Of a DNA stretch of 64,000 bases, positions 47,320 to 58,215 are shown piece after piece. This DNA comes from Engraulis encrasicolus (Eukaryota; Chordata; Actinopteri; Clupeiformes; Engraulidae): assembly GCF_034702125.1 (NCBI RefSeq), contig NC_085868.1, positions 46,980,778-47,044,777 of the forward strand. The letters run 5' to 3'. The translations under genes were made by a program, and so were the position numbers. The notes beneath the pieces were generated by a model. The model worked only from the letters and a program-made list of their open reading frames with translations. It ran no database searches and was not told where the DNA came from. Position 1 is the first letter of the stretch, and each line of letters opens with the position of its first letter.

Positions 47320-48221
47320 TCTGTTATAGACCAACCCGTCCGTTATCGAAAAATAACAGACGTCCGAACGTTGGGGAGCACCGTTGAAATGAATGGAGCA
47401 TTCGACAGATGACGTCACAACCATATAATAATAATTATTCATTCACTGTTAAGAACATAGAATTTTTGGTTCCACATGTACGTAGGTCATTCTGTCCAAA
47501 TAGTAACTGATTGTCCTCCTTCTAAAGATCGTTTCTGCAACTCTCTGAGGCAGATACTTGTGGGGGTTTTTACACAAAATTTAAGTATTCAAGTGAAGGT
47601 CACGTGCTTAAAATGAATGAAAAATGATCAAAACAAAGGTAAGTGTGGCTCCCTCCAGCTGTGATTCGGTTCCCATCGTTCACTTCTAGGAGCCGTTCAA
47701 AAGAATCAAATCGAATCGTTCACAAACATCACAACGCTGCTTTGAATGGCCCTGATTTACAAAGCGATAAATAGTGCTGTGAAATAAAATGTAGACTGGA
47801 TGAGGGGGGCTTCACTTAAAAAGTGACTGTTGATTTGAAAGTGTTACGACATGACTAACTGGAAACGGGTATAATGAGGGAGTAATCTGATAGAGCGCAT
47901 CTTGTGATTAGACAACAACATCAGCACAGGGCACACCCAGCAAAGCCAAAAGGAGATGATGTCTCTCTGAATGGTGTTTTTCAAGACCTGCATTTATCTG
48001 ACTGGAAAATCCAGTGTTGTTGATAGAGATAAACACAAAAAAAGTTCACAGACCAACAGTTAGTCATAAGGTGAAGAATTAAGAAAAAGTGTTATGTCAA
48101 AAACTTTTATGTCGCGTTTATAGCTACCAGAGTTTTCAAAGTTCTCCACACAAGACATAGAATCTGAAAAGTGACGTGATTTAGTTATTTAGTTCTTTTC
48201 TTAATTATTTATTTATATATT
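47320..48221. other. Unassigned intronic sequence
   Basis: GAATCGTTCACAAACATCAC near 47715 and ATGGGATGG...TTTCGGGCTCTTTGACGGG near 46676 recall opposite ends of a GAACGAGCC-type hAT, but I could not verify the pairing. Confidence 0.35.
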
Positions 48222-48345
48222 TGGGGGCAGGCGACGTTAAGCGGGGCACCTGGGTTCAAGTCCGGGACAAAGTCCTTTCCTGATCCCACTATTTCGCTGT
48301 CAATCAAAATCTAATTGGCATAAAAACCTATCTTTAAAAGAGACA
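48222..48345 (+). mobile_element. Degraded tRNA-derived SINE
   Basis: B box GGTTCAAGTCC followed by GGGACAAAGTCCTTTCCTGATCCC, matching the CCCTACCGTGG SINE body; the head is decayed. Confidence 0.7.
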
Positions 48346-48896
48346 AAGTAGTCCGGATTTTTAGTAGCCTACTGCACCTTAGTAGAGTCTCATGCCTTGG
48401 CACAGAACTGCTTAGGCTACCAAGGTTTTAAAATATATCCTACGGGGGGAGGCATAGCTACCAGGGTTTTCAAACCTGTGCTATGGTGGGAAGCATAGCT
48501 ACAGCCTGCGGGAGTGTTTCCACACCTGAGCTAGATGTGTCAATCAACGCAGCGCTCACCTGCGAGGCAGCCAAGAGAAGAGAAGACCAAGCAAATGAGT
48601 GGCCCGAGGCCATGTCTGACTCAGGGCGTGTTTGGGGCCACATACCTGAAATGTTAGGTCACACTGAGGAAGACTCACACGGCTTAGGAGTTATGCTGCT
48701 GACTGACTGACTGACTTGAAAACAAAAGAAAGCCACGTCATCTGGCACCTCTCGTGTTTGTGTGTGTGTGTGGCCAATCAAGTAAACTTCGTTTTTATAC
48801 CAATGAAAAAAAAGACCACACACATCATACATATTCCCTACTCTCTTCCCAAACCATTAGATCAAAGATAAAAGAGAGGAAGTGGTCTAAGGGAGG

Positions 48897-49026
48897 TCAC
48901 ACCACCGCAACAGCATCAGCTGATTTTAAAGCACGCCATACATCAACATCCCAGCGACCCGCTTTTCATAAACATTTCAGGTAAGATAAAACTTTTACAT
49001 GTCTGAAGTAAAAGAAAAACTCAAGT
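48897..49026 (+). mobile_element. One-armed relative of 6254-6551 with 15-bp TSD
   Basis: Flanked by GTGGTCTAAGGGAGG (48882-48896, 49027-49041; 15/15). The 130-bp body aligns with the right half of 6254-6551 (CAGCATCAGCTG, TTTAAAGCAC, CATCAACATC, AACATTTCAGGTAA, AAAAACTCAAGTG). The CTGATGA...CGAAAC core is largely deleted. Confidence 0.75.
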
Positions 49027-49041
49027 GTGGTCTAAGGGAGG

Positions 49042-49322
49042 GTGGAAGTTACCCTCACAAAAAACAGCCAAACAAAGGTCAGCGTGCGTCAGTGGCCATT
49101 CCAGTGCCTTTCCTTTGCTCCCCGTGGCCCGTGCCCAATGTGAAGTGGATGACAGGGTATTATCGCCATTAGTAACCCAAGCCCCCCACCCCCCCTCGGA
49201 CTGCACTGCCAGGAGACAGAAACGAGAGCCTATAGCTCCCCTTAGCATTATGGGACAACTAAAAAGGGGCCTTCTTCTTCTTCTTCTTCTTCTTCTCCTT
49301 TCCTACCACAGCGCCCCACCCC
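49042..49322. other. Unassigned sequence with a (CTT)n tract
   Basis: (TTC)n at about 49271-49297; otherwise nothing recognised. Confidence 0.6.
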
Positions 49323-49540
49323 AAGTGTTGCCGATAAGGTGGTTTTCCACCCAATTGGGCTGCTTAGGATGGCCGTCTGCGGGTAAAATACAGGTAAAAA
49401 GGGCATTTGGGCGGGCAAATTTATGGCCATAGAAACCAATAGAATTTAGTTCAAATTGGGTGGGATTTTTCAGTGCTTCCAGCAGGCGGGATTTGAGTTT
49501 TTTGGGGGGTTGGAAATCATCACACTCATCTGGCAACCCT
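49323..49540 (+). mobile_element. hAT-type MITE (GTTGCCA family)
   Basis: AAGTGTTGCCGATAAGG and CTCATCTGGCAACCCTG ends with the family body (GGGCTGCTTAGGATGGCC). TSD decayed. Confidence 0.78.
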
Positions 49541-50178
49541 GGTCTTCCCCCACCACCCCCCATTCCCTCTAAATACAAGCCCTCTGCAGTGCCGAGATTA
49601 CTGGTTGTCCCACGTCTTTCTTTTGATGGGCGGGTCAAATGGAGGTTATCATTCGACAGAAAGAGACTTTTAAAACACCAACGCATTTTTGGGAGAAGAC
49701 ATTACACAGACATGGGAGTATAATTTGACAGCTGGAGACCTCCCTGTTGCCAGCTGTCGTGGAAGTTTACCTGACTGTTGAAAAAGTAAATATCACCTAC
49801 TGACGACAATGAAAAAAACATGTTAGGAAGGGAAGGAGTCAACTTGTGTTTAGGTTCCTGAACTAGCTCACCACAAATTACGTGTCGATAATAACAAGCT
49901 TCTTCACACGCCACTGTTCTTCAATGTTAAGTACATCGAGCATCGAAAATTGGATTCGGTTTAGAAACGTAATTACCGAATTATCCCGGCACTGACAATT
50001 TGATTAGAGGAATGCCCCAACCTACTAATATAACAGCTTTTCTTATCTGGCAGGAGCCTCCGCTAGGCCTGAACATGCTCTGTAGCCGTAGGCCAGACTA
50101 ACCTCCACATTTAGACCCACACAGCCCAAGGGAAACACACAGGGTACTGCACAGTAGCACAGAGTTCATACAGCCTGC
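49541..50178. other. Unassigned intronic sequence
   Basis: Nothing recognised. Confidence 0.5.
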
Positions 50179-50333
50179 TTCAAGAATGAGAATATGTTCT
50201 CTGACTAAGGCACTCCAAATCAAAGTGCTACGCGTGGGCCTTGTTTTTAATATGTCCATGTAGGACCTGTCAAATTAATAAAGGCATTTTAAGTTGGAGA
50301 GCCTTAGTCAGAGAATTTATCCTCATTCTTGAA
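50179..50333. mobile_element. Fold-back with GACTAAGGCACTCC arms (Penelope-terminus-like)
   Basis: TTCAAGAATGAG at 50179 and its complement at 50322-50333 bound arms of about 45 bp. The interior GCTACGCGTGGGC matches part of the degenerate hammerhead-like region at 54225-54258. A further GACTAAGGCACTCCA copy lies at about 50384. Confidence 0.6.
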
Positions 50334-50731
50334 CCTGTGAACACCCAATCGTGGAAAATGGTTCAAAAATGATATTAAAATCTCTGACTAAGGCACTCCA
50401 GATTAAAATGTCTTTATGAATATGAATATGAATTTTTAACCTGGATGTACAATACCTTACCTTGGACTGAAGAGCACCCAAACCCAAGCAACCATCAAAC
50501 CATCAGGATAAGAGCACACCATACTCTACAAAGTTTGAGTCCATACGGCCTTTTTACTTTTCTGTTCCTTACACACTTGAGTTTATGGCTAGCTGCGGCA
50601 TACACAAGCAGACACATAACTACAACTATCCATATTACATTGTATAACATCACTTGCAATTACCTGTACAAATTGCACAGGAAATATACAGAACAACAAT
50701 TGCAGATGCAAAGAAGGTTTACTTTTTGTAG

Positions 50732-50733
<2 letters not shown>
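50334..50733. other. Unassigned intronic sequence
   Basis: Apart from the extra GACTAAGGCACTCCA motif near 50384 nothing is recognised. Confidence 0.5.

Positions 50734-50818
<85 letters not shown>
50734..50818. repeat. (CA)n microsatellite
   Basis: Uninterrupted CA of about 85 bp. Confidence 0.98.
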
Positions 50819-50820
<2 letters not shown>

Positions 50821-51116
50821 CATATCGAGACTCTGGCCTGGGGCTAGGGCAGCTCAAACATTAGTCTAGTAGATAGTCACGAAAGAGGAGAGCACACACA
50901 CATGATCCTCCATATTGCAGAAGGTGCACACATAGCAGGGCTTTAAACCAGGACAACCTCCATAAGAGTCCAAGACCAGTGCCAAACCAGGACTAATCAA
51001 GAGAGACCACTTGAGTCCAAAGAAGTTTGAGTTCAAGACAAGGTAGAGTGCAAAAAGATTTGAGTCCTAAATAAAGACCGGGGGAGTACTACAGCCCTGC
51101 TTAGAACACACACGCC

Positions 51117-51535
51117 GTGGCCCTACCGTGGCTCTAACGGTAGAGCAGTGTTTCCCAACCAGGGGTACGTGTACCACTAGGGGTACGCGAGCACACTGCA
51201 GGGGGTACTTGGGAAAATGAAATTTTAACAAATATTTGGAGCTTAGTTACATTGTGATGGAAAAATCTATATAGAACTTGACTTAGGGGGTACTCATGGA
51301 ACAAAGAAAAAGCTTGGGGGTACACAGGACAAAAAAAGGTTGGGAGCTGATGCGGTAGAGCACTGGGATGCTACACCGGCGACCCGGGTTCGATTCCAGC
51401 CCGGGTCCTTTGCCGACCCTTCCCCATCTCTCTCTCTCTCTCTCCCCACACTCGTTTCCTGTCCCTCTCTCCATTGTCCTCTCATATAAAGGCATAGAAA
51501 GCCAAAAACGTTCTTTAATTTAAAAAAGGAAGAAA
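51117..51535 (+). mobile_element. tRNA-derived SINE split by a hAT MITE
   Basis: CCCTACCGTGGCTCTAACGG head, interruption at 51146-51352, then the rest: B box GGTTCGATTCC, CTCTCTCTCC body, ATAAAGGCATAGAAAGCC tail. Removing the insert and one TSD restores the family consensus. Confidence 0.92.
51146..51352. mobile_element. hAT MITE (TTCCCAACC ends) inside the SINE
   Basis: CAGTGTTTCCCAACC and GGTTGGGAGCTGATG are 15-bp imperfect TIRs; perfect 8-bp TSD CGGTAGAG (51138-51145, 51353-51360). It disrupts the SINE head just past the A box. Confidence 0.93.
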
Positions 51536-51617
51536 AACACACATGCGGTACCATAGCCAAAAAGTAAACAAATAGGACTCAGAGGTGCATCTTGTCACCA
51601 GGCTGGGCAGGCAGCCA

Positions 51618-52008
51618 CAGGGTTCCCACTCTAATTCAGATATAAAATTCCATGATTTCCCATGACTTTCCTGAATTTCCATGACCACTTTCGTAAAAAG
51701 AAATGACGTTAAAAAGTGTACAAACTGAAGATTATCTTCACCCCTAGAGCTGTCGCCGAGCCATCGGCAGACTTCAGTGGGCTCATTGCATTCTAGAGTG
51801 CATTCTAGAATGTTGGACATTACAGCGCGAAACCAAAATGTCTCTGGCGAAGCGTTGTAGTATAACCAGTATGAAACACTGTTAAGAAAATTCTATGATA
51901 TTCCATGACTGCATGCAAAATGGTAACATTCCATGACTTTCCATGACTGGAAAAACTTTCATGAAATTCCATGACATTCCAGAAATTCCATAACCTGTGG
52001 GAACCCTG
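51618..52008. mobile_element. hAT MITE (TTCCATGAC-rich)
   Basis: CAGGGTTCCCACTC and CTGTGGGAACCCTG ends; TTCCATGACTTTCC motifs recur on both sides. TSD not clear. Confidence 0.8.
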
Positions 52009-52196
52009 CCACAAGCCCCTGGACGGTGGTAGTGACAAATTTCTTTCAAATGCTCTCTCCTTTGCTTGGGGCCCAAGCTGAACCGTCGCCAAAGAATCCT
52101 ATAGGAGAGAAAGATAATGCAGGCACGTTCTTTTCCGGTATCCATATACTCATGAACGGTCATCCGGGTACTTTGCTCTTAAATTTGCGTTACGCC

Positions 52197-52446
52197 CCTT
52201 TATGGGTGAAAACAAACCGAATGTCTCATTGACTTACATGCTACATCGGCTAGCCAAAATGAACACATTCCATGCTTCAGTCACGGCTGTTTGGCTATAT
52301 TATTTGAACAACCGGCAACGGAACACGTTTTCGGCACGTTGCGCGTGAACAACGCTAGTCTACAGGTCCGTATCTTTCGTTTATTAATCCCCAACATCAC
52401 CAATTGACTTGCATGTGTTGTTTTCCCCCACAAATGGGCGTAACGC
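52197..52446. mobile_element. TIR element, GCGTTACGCCC ends
   Basis: GCGTTACGCCCCTTTATGGG and its near-complement at 52418-52446 form a ~29-bp TIR with ACATGC/GCATGT further in. TSD short or absent. Confidence 0.7.
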
Positions 52447-52606
52447 ACATGGAAAACGTCACGCCGTTCATTAGTAACCTTCGGTTAGGAGACCTTCGGA
52501 GTCTTGAGGTTGAGAATAAATGGGAGTTCCCTTAGCGCTGTAGATGGCGGTAACACACTTCTTGTGCAAACACCACAAAAAGAGAAGAAGTAACCTTCGG
52601 ACACAC

Positions 52607-52768
52607 CTTGAAACAGCGCCACGTTCCGTGAGATGAGGTACTTGAGGGAGCTGCTGGAGATCTGTAGAAGGTTCTGGATGTCCCGGCGGGCCGCCACCTG
52701 GTACCGCTCCTCCATCTTCTTAGTGCAGCAGGTCACGTTCCGGGACGCACACACCTGCAGGTCGCTAC
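52607..52768 (-). CDS. gpc5: Glypican-5-like, coding exon 2
   Basis: The exon is bounded by AG (52770-52769, after a C-rich tract) and GT (52606-52605) on the minus strand. It is 162 bp, the size I recall for the matching GPC3 exon, and in phase 1 at both ends. It encodes GSDLQVC, a sequon N-V-T immediately before the Cys-Cys pair (NVTCC), then KMEERYQVAARRD and a helical stretch ending LISRNVALFQ. SDLQVC, TCC and KMEE are hallmarks of the GPC3/GPC5 branch. ERYQ-AAR-D and LISRN-A-FQ fit GPC5 better than GPC3 from memory. Codons are GC-rich against the AT-rich flanks. No further glypican exon is visible down to base 1; large introns are known for GPC5. A teleost may carry several gpc5 paralogues and I cannot say which this is. 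Confidence 0.9.
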
Positions 52769-52800
52769 CTGGGGAGGGGAGGAGGAAGCTCAGTCATGAC

Positions 52801-53105
52801 TAGAGGTGTCAAAAATAAAAGTAAAAGTACTTTTGTGGTGTAATTACAACAGTAGCACATGGCATTACATAGCTGTTACACCATTTACTCCATTGTACCT
52901 AATGAGATAGACTGTGTTGTTACTGAAAAACACTGAAAACCTAACAAGGACCCCCCCACAAACTTGATCCAACCAGTGCAGAGTTAGCTGATCGTAACGT
53001 AAGACAAGTACATGGGTCTACTGGTTACTCAGATAAGTTGCTTGTGTTGGAAGTAAATTGTTTGTTTTTTTACTTCTACTTTTATTTTTACTTTTGACAC
53101 CTCTG
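52801..53105. mobile_element. hAT MITE close to gpc5 exon 2
   Basis: TAGAGGTGTCAAAAATAAAA and its complement ending GACACCTCTG, with perfect 8-bp palindromic TSD GTCATGAC (52793-52800, 53106-53113). It begins 33 bp from the exon 2 edge, inside intron 1 near the acceptor's branch-point zone. Confidence 0.92.
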
Positions 53106-53474
53106 GTCATGACTAGGTCTTAATGACGTTAATATCTATATAATTATGGCAATCCAAAGGAATAGTCTTATTTATAGGACGTCTGCATATTAATCACATC
53201 TGTTTATTGCTCTGTGCTAAACCTACGTACATCCCTTTCATTGTCTTACCAGTATATTCTGCTCCCTTAACCTATACACGTACACATTACACATACTTAG
53301 GTCAAACTTCGGTCAAATCTAGGTTGTAATATCACATAATATCACTGGTTAAGGGCCAGGCCATTCATTTTGAATTACACGTACTTCGTAATTCACAAAT
53401 GGTTTGATTACGTGTCTCTGGGGAGGGTTTATTTGTCCACCAGGCGGCCGGCCAATAAGCAAATGCACTTGGAT

Positions 53475-54014
53475 CAGTGTTAATTTCGTCAACCATGACT
53501 ATGACTAAAATATTTCGTCAAAGCCCTTTTTTGACTTTTGTCATTTAGACTAAGACTAAGACTAAATTGGGAAGGCAATGACTAAAATATGACTAAGACT
53601 AAAATTGATTTTCGTCATTGTGACTAAGACTAAGAAAACATTTTAAAAAGCTGACTAAATTAACACTGGTGTTAAATAAAATAGAGAAAAAGAGAACCAG
53701 TGTGTGAATAATTTTCATTCCGCACAGTGTGATATATGTTAAAAAGAGAAGCAGTGTGCGGAGAAAGTTTATTCTGTACAGTCAAATGATATATGTTAAA
53801 AAGAGAAACAATGTGTGGAGAAGTTCTATTATGTACAGTGTTGACTAAAATGACTAAAAATTGACTAAGACTAAAATTTATTTTCGTTATTTAGACAAAG
53901 ACTAAGACTAAATTGGGAAGGCAATGACTAAAATATGACTAAGACTAAAATTGATTTTCGTCATTGTGACTAAGATTACGACTAAATAAAAAAAAGCTGA
54001 CAAAATTAACACTG
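53475..54014. mobile_element. hAT MITE (GACTAAGACTAAA-rich)
   Basis: CAGTGTTAATTTCGTCA and TGACAAAATTAACACTG with perfect 8-bp TSD ACTTGGAT (53467-53474, 54015-54022). A ~65-bp block (AAATTGGGAAGGCAATGACT start) occurs near both ends in direct orientation, and about three GATATATGTTAAAAAGAGAA-type units lie in the middle. Confidence 0.93.
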
Positions 54015-54119
54015 ACTTGGATGCATGTTTGGAAGTCAGAGGCATGCTCAGTCCCTTTAGGAAGATGAAAAAAGTATTCTTGTGGGTGCTCTTTGGTTCA
54101 AGGTTCAATGTCAAAAAAG

Positions 54120-54260
54120 TTGCTTGAAAAGAGAAAAAACTTTTCTTCACCAAGGCACTCCAAAAAGTATAAGTAAAATGTCTTTATTATTATGACATGT
54201 CCATTAAGGACTTTTAAAATTGCCCACGCGTAGCGGCAGTTGAGCCTTCTTCAGGGCATA
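54120..54260 (-). mobile_element. Penelope-terminus-like fragment with degenerate hammerhead-like motif
   Basis: On the minus strand at 54258-54225: GCC, CTGAAGA, AGGC, loop TCAACT, GCC, then GCTACGCGT where GAAACGCGT would be expected. TTTTGGAGTGCCTTGGTGAA follows downstream, a layout shared with the tail of the 12-kb Penelope-like copy (TTTTGGAGTGCCTGGATGAA). Core bases are lost. Confidence 0.45.
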
Positions 54261-54474
54261 GTGATACTGACACAGTAAAGCCTTTTGTTGCACTTGGATG
54301 CATAACAACATATGTTATGAACATCAACTGTCAGCGATTGGTCCACTCATTTCAAACCAGAGCTGAGCTCACTCCTCCCACCCAAGCGCTCCAGGGCACC
54401 GACGATCCATTCCAGACCGAAAATGAATTACTAAGTAATTAATGCGGTCTGGGAAAACCAGGCTATAAGGATGG

Positions 54475-55106
54475 TGTTATAGAGTTCTTCAGCGGAAGCG
54501 GAAGCATGTAGTAGATTGTAGTCTTTCATGTTAGCATTTAAGGACGTCCTGGTTCCTATCGGCTTCCGGCCTCCATTGGGAATGAATAGGGGTAAATTTC
54601 AAATAAGCTCCGAGTGCAAGCACGCGCTTAGCGAACCCCCGCAAACTGTCGAGGGTGTTAAAAATAGGCTGTAGGTATGACATGGTTGATCATTTTGTGT
54701 CAAACTTCGACATAAATACGATGTTGCGTCCATATGCTAAACCCGGAAGCTTTTGGCGACTACAGAAACGGCGCCAGTCTCTAACGGCATGTACGTGCGG
54801 AAGGTTGTACCCATGGCAACCAAAGGAAAGTATGTAGTTCGGAAGTTTTAATGATCAGAAAGGGGTTAGCAATATTGAATTATAATCGTCATGATTTAAC
54901 ATGTGAATACACCAACATGATGATACGATCCGTTCCACTAATGAGAAAGGGATGCGGGGACACGCTAATGTTCGTTGTTGCCGTGCAACTTATATTTTTG
55001 CCAAACCTGAATCTCTATGGCGTTTTGCAATGTAAAAAATCGCCAGGGAACCGGTAGTCCAAACGCCGCATACAAGTTGACGTCAACGCTGAAGAGCTCT
55101 ATAACA
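54475..55106. mobile_element. DNA transposon with ~19-bp TIR
   Basis: TGTTATAGAGTTCTTCAGCG and its complement CGCTGAAGAGCTCTATAACA bound 632 bp. TSD undetermined because the TIR itself contains TATA. Frames at 54655-54837 and 54851-55057 show no transposase motif. Confidence 0.75.
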
Positions 55107-55234
55107 AGTACCTTTGATGCCTTGGAAAAACGCAATTACTTTTGGCAGTGTATTGCCATACAGTCCCAACATTTAGTTGTAAGCAACTAGACTTCTAGTA
55201 GCTTACAACTAAGCTCATTGGATAACATGACTTT

Positions 55235-55665
55235 GATGAGTGAGAATATGAATTCACAAACATTTTGCAATACAGTCAGGTTTTAAAGAACATGGATCAA
55301 AAGAGAACCAATGTGATGGGTACTTTTAGGCCATTCTGCTACTTTCCTGTGACACTTGAAAAAAAAAGTGCCAATGTTTAATTTAGCTATGCTTATTTCT
55401 TTGGTCTCCCATCAGTCAAGCATGCGCTGAAATATTCCCTTTTGCTTGACGTGACTTGGACAAGTGAGAATATTCACAAACATTTTGCAATACAGGTTTA
55501 ATAGAACATGGATCAGAAGAATTGAGTTCCAATGTGATGGGTACTTTTAGGCCATTCTGCTACCTTCCTGTGACACTTGCATGTTTAATTTAGCCACAGT
55601 ATGCTCGTTTGGTCTCCCATCAGTCAAGCATGTGCTCACATTCCCTTTTGCTTGACGTGTGCCAC
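55235..55665. repeat. Tandem duplication, ~215-bp unit
   Basis: Two head-to-tail copies meeting near 55457 share GTGAGAATATGAATTCACAAACATTTTGC-type starts, GATGGGTACTTTTAGGCC and CCCTTTTGCTTGACGTG ends, with small indels. Confidence 0.9.
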
Positions 55666-56880
55666 TGCCAAGGCACTGCTGGCAGCTCAGGTGTGATTCA
55701 GCCCCGGTGGTGGATGCTCCGAGCTGTCCTGTTATCTCTCGCCGCTCTGACCTACTTTCACTCCCCCAAGTGAAGTTTTTTTTTTCTTTTTGTGCTGCTC
55801 ATCATGTCAGAGGATTCAACCAGAGGCAGACAACCATCACTTAAGCGATCCAGGCATGCAAGCAAGGGAAGGGAAGGCTCGGCTGTGATGTGAACTCCGC
55901 CAGTCTCCACAGCTGGGCTGCTGTCTGCATGCTCAAACAAGCTGGAGACTGCCACAACAACACGGTGGCCGCCCAATCTCTACAGCAAATCGGCCTCCTT
56001 ATCACCCGCACAAACTGACAGCTTTACTTTTTTCTTTTCCCCCCACCATGTCGCATGGTCTCTTTGAATAGAACAATCTACACACGCATGGGGAAGGACT
56101 GAAGACTTTATTCATATTGTGCTCGTGGCTAAGGAGATTAGTGAAGTCCTCAGACTTGCTGGGACACACGGTATCTTTTTTCCATCTGTGTTGATTTGGA
56201 CATTCGAAAAAGAAAGAAAGATACCCTGATGGTGACACGTGGAAAAGGAATTCTGACCGGTGTTGATAACTTTAAAAGGGCCTCAGGTTGTTCTGAAACA
56301 ACCCCCCCAACCCAAACTTCTTACTGACTCACTCACTATTCGCCACCCATCCCCCGGCCACAGCATTTCCCGGAGGTAATTCCACTTATCCGACCGCCAC
56401 AGAAACCTTCTTTGTTAAGATTGATTTGCTTTTGGTTTATCAGCTAGATGCTAGAATTTTGTTTTTGTTTTGTTTTCCTACTCTCTACGACGTTCCACCG
56501 GGGGAAAGAGCACTCGTCTTCTTTGACTGAAGCAACAAATAGTAGGGGCTTTGAGTAAATATTTCTCTGGCAGCAGTTTGTACTGTTTTAGGCCACAGCA
56601 TTCATTTCATTCACAGATTAAAATTTCCTCAGCACTCCAAAGAAACCCAAGCTATTTTTTCCATTACAGAGTTTTTTTGTTTTTTTTTATGAAAGCCATG
56701 AATGCTGCCTCTGCCAAATTGACCCTACACTCACCTCTCTGACGGAGGCCGCTCAAATGTTTTCATTCACCTACAGAGAGCTACTTAGTCTGGAAGTTAA
56801 ACGCTCCTCACATGAGGGGTGGGGGAGAGAGGGGTGGGTTGGGTTGCAGCGGCTTTCATGGTGGGAGCCTGCCTGCTGCC
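55666..56880. other. gpc5: Unassigned intron 1 sequence
   Basis: No exon-like frame or paired repeat recognised. Confidence 0.5.
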
Positions 56881-57106
56881 CAGTGCTGGACTGGGGAGAA
56901 ATAGGGCCCGGGCACTTTTGGTCCAAAGGGGCCCCTCATAATTAGCTGTGCAGAACAGACTCACCAGTGGGGCCCGTCTTTGCCCCTTTTTTCAGAAATG
57001 TAGAAATATATATATATATTTCTTATACATTTTCAAAAATATGGGCCCATGAGGGTGCAGGACCACCGGGAAATGCCAGGTATGCCAGATGGCCAGTCCA
57101 GTCCTG
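56881..57106. mobile_element. hAT-like MITE related to 44169-44375
   Basis: CAGTGCTGGACTGGGG and GGCCAGTCCAGTCCTG ends, with the internal GGGCCCATGAGGGTGCAGGA motif shared with 44169-44375. It lacks an 8-bp TSD. Instead a longer imperfect repeat GGTGGGAGCCTG... flanks it (56860 and 57107). Confidence 0.75.
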
Positions 57107-57933
57107 GGTGGGAGCCTGTCGGTTGCCTGCCGTAACCCAGTTTCACACACTAGTCTCAACCTTGCCTTTTAAGTCCACAAGACATGTGATGAGACGCATA
57201 TCAGCACTGCACAAGTTAACCATCACATGCTGACCACAGAATGGAAAAAAGAAAAGGATCCTGGAAAAAGATCCCGGACTGATCAAATCAAAACAAATGT
57301 AATGTGAAGCCTTCTCTGCAGTGAGACTGGCTTGCTCTGGCATGTACTACGCACTGCGTGCCTCGTACAGGCGTAAAGTGGAGTAGACATGGAGAGGGGG
57401 GGCCTGAAAGGCCCCATTTCAGAAGGGTGGTCAGTTTCTTCAATGAACCTCTGAAAGACCACATAGCCAACAGCAAAAAGAAGGCAACTTCTAGTACTTC
57501 AGATTTGTTACCATCAGCTCAGAACTTTTTACACTGAAACAAATAGTTGTACTTACTCAAACCCAAAATGTGAAATGAATGTAAAAACAGTCAAACTTTC
57601 AGAATCAGTGCAAGGACAGCAGAACGCCTTCTATTGATAAAGTTGAATTTGATAGGATAACTCGGTCAGTGCTTTGTGGCTTGCTGGTTCATCTACTTTA
57701 ACACGCTTGCTCTATTTTAAAAAATATATACATGTATATGTTTACTGGGAGGTTCATGTTTCGGCATTACGATATGGAGGAAGTTTTTTATTATCTGAGC
57801 CAAGCACTTGTGTGTATAATCTGTGCTGCTTTATTGAAAACAGAATTAAAAGACAACTGAAGCACATAGCATGCAAGTCTAATGGCATAAGAAACAACAT
57901 GTCAGCAGCATCCTGTAATGTTTTGGCAAATAT
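57107..57933. other. gpc5: Unassigned intron 1 sequence
   Basis: Nothing recognised. Confidence 0.5.
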
Positions 57934-58050
57934 GGGGCAGCCGTGGTCTAATGGTTAAGGAAATGGACTTTAGCACAGAGGGTTGCAGGTTCAATCCCAC
58001 CCTTCCACTCCCTACCTCACTCCATGGCTGAGGTACCCTTGAGCAAGGCC

Positions 58051-58093
<43 letters not shown>

Positions 58094-58215
58094 CATTGCT
58101 CCTGGGACTGTAACAAAAAATAACTATTGCTTTGGTTATAAAGCGTGAGCAATAGTGTAATTACAGCAAGTATAATGTAAAGCGTAAATGTAGCGCTGTT
58201 ACCGCAAGTGTAATG
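57934..58215 (+). mobile_element. tRNA-derived SINE with poly-C expansion
   Basis: Head GGCAGCCGTGGTCTAATGG, B box GGTTCAATCCC, GCTGAGGTACCCTTGAGC, then C(38) at 58054-58091 where relatives have a short CCTAACCCC, and a tail with TGTAATTACAGCAAG and AAGCGTGAGC. Confidence 0.85.

Noticed and set aside
53908..54153. 81-codon minus-strand ORF
   Set aside because: Lies across GACTAAGACTAAA repeats of a hAT MITE; composition-driven.
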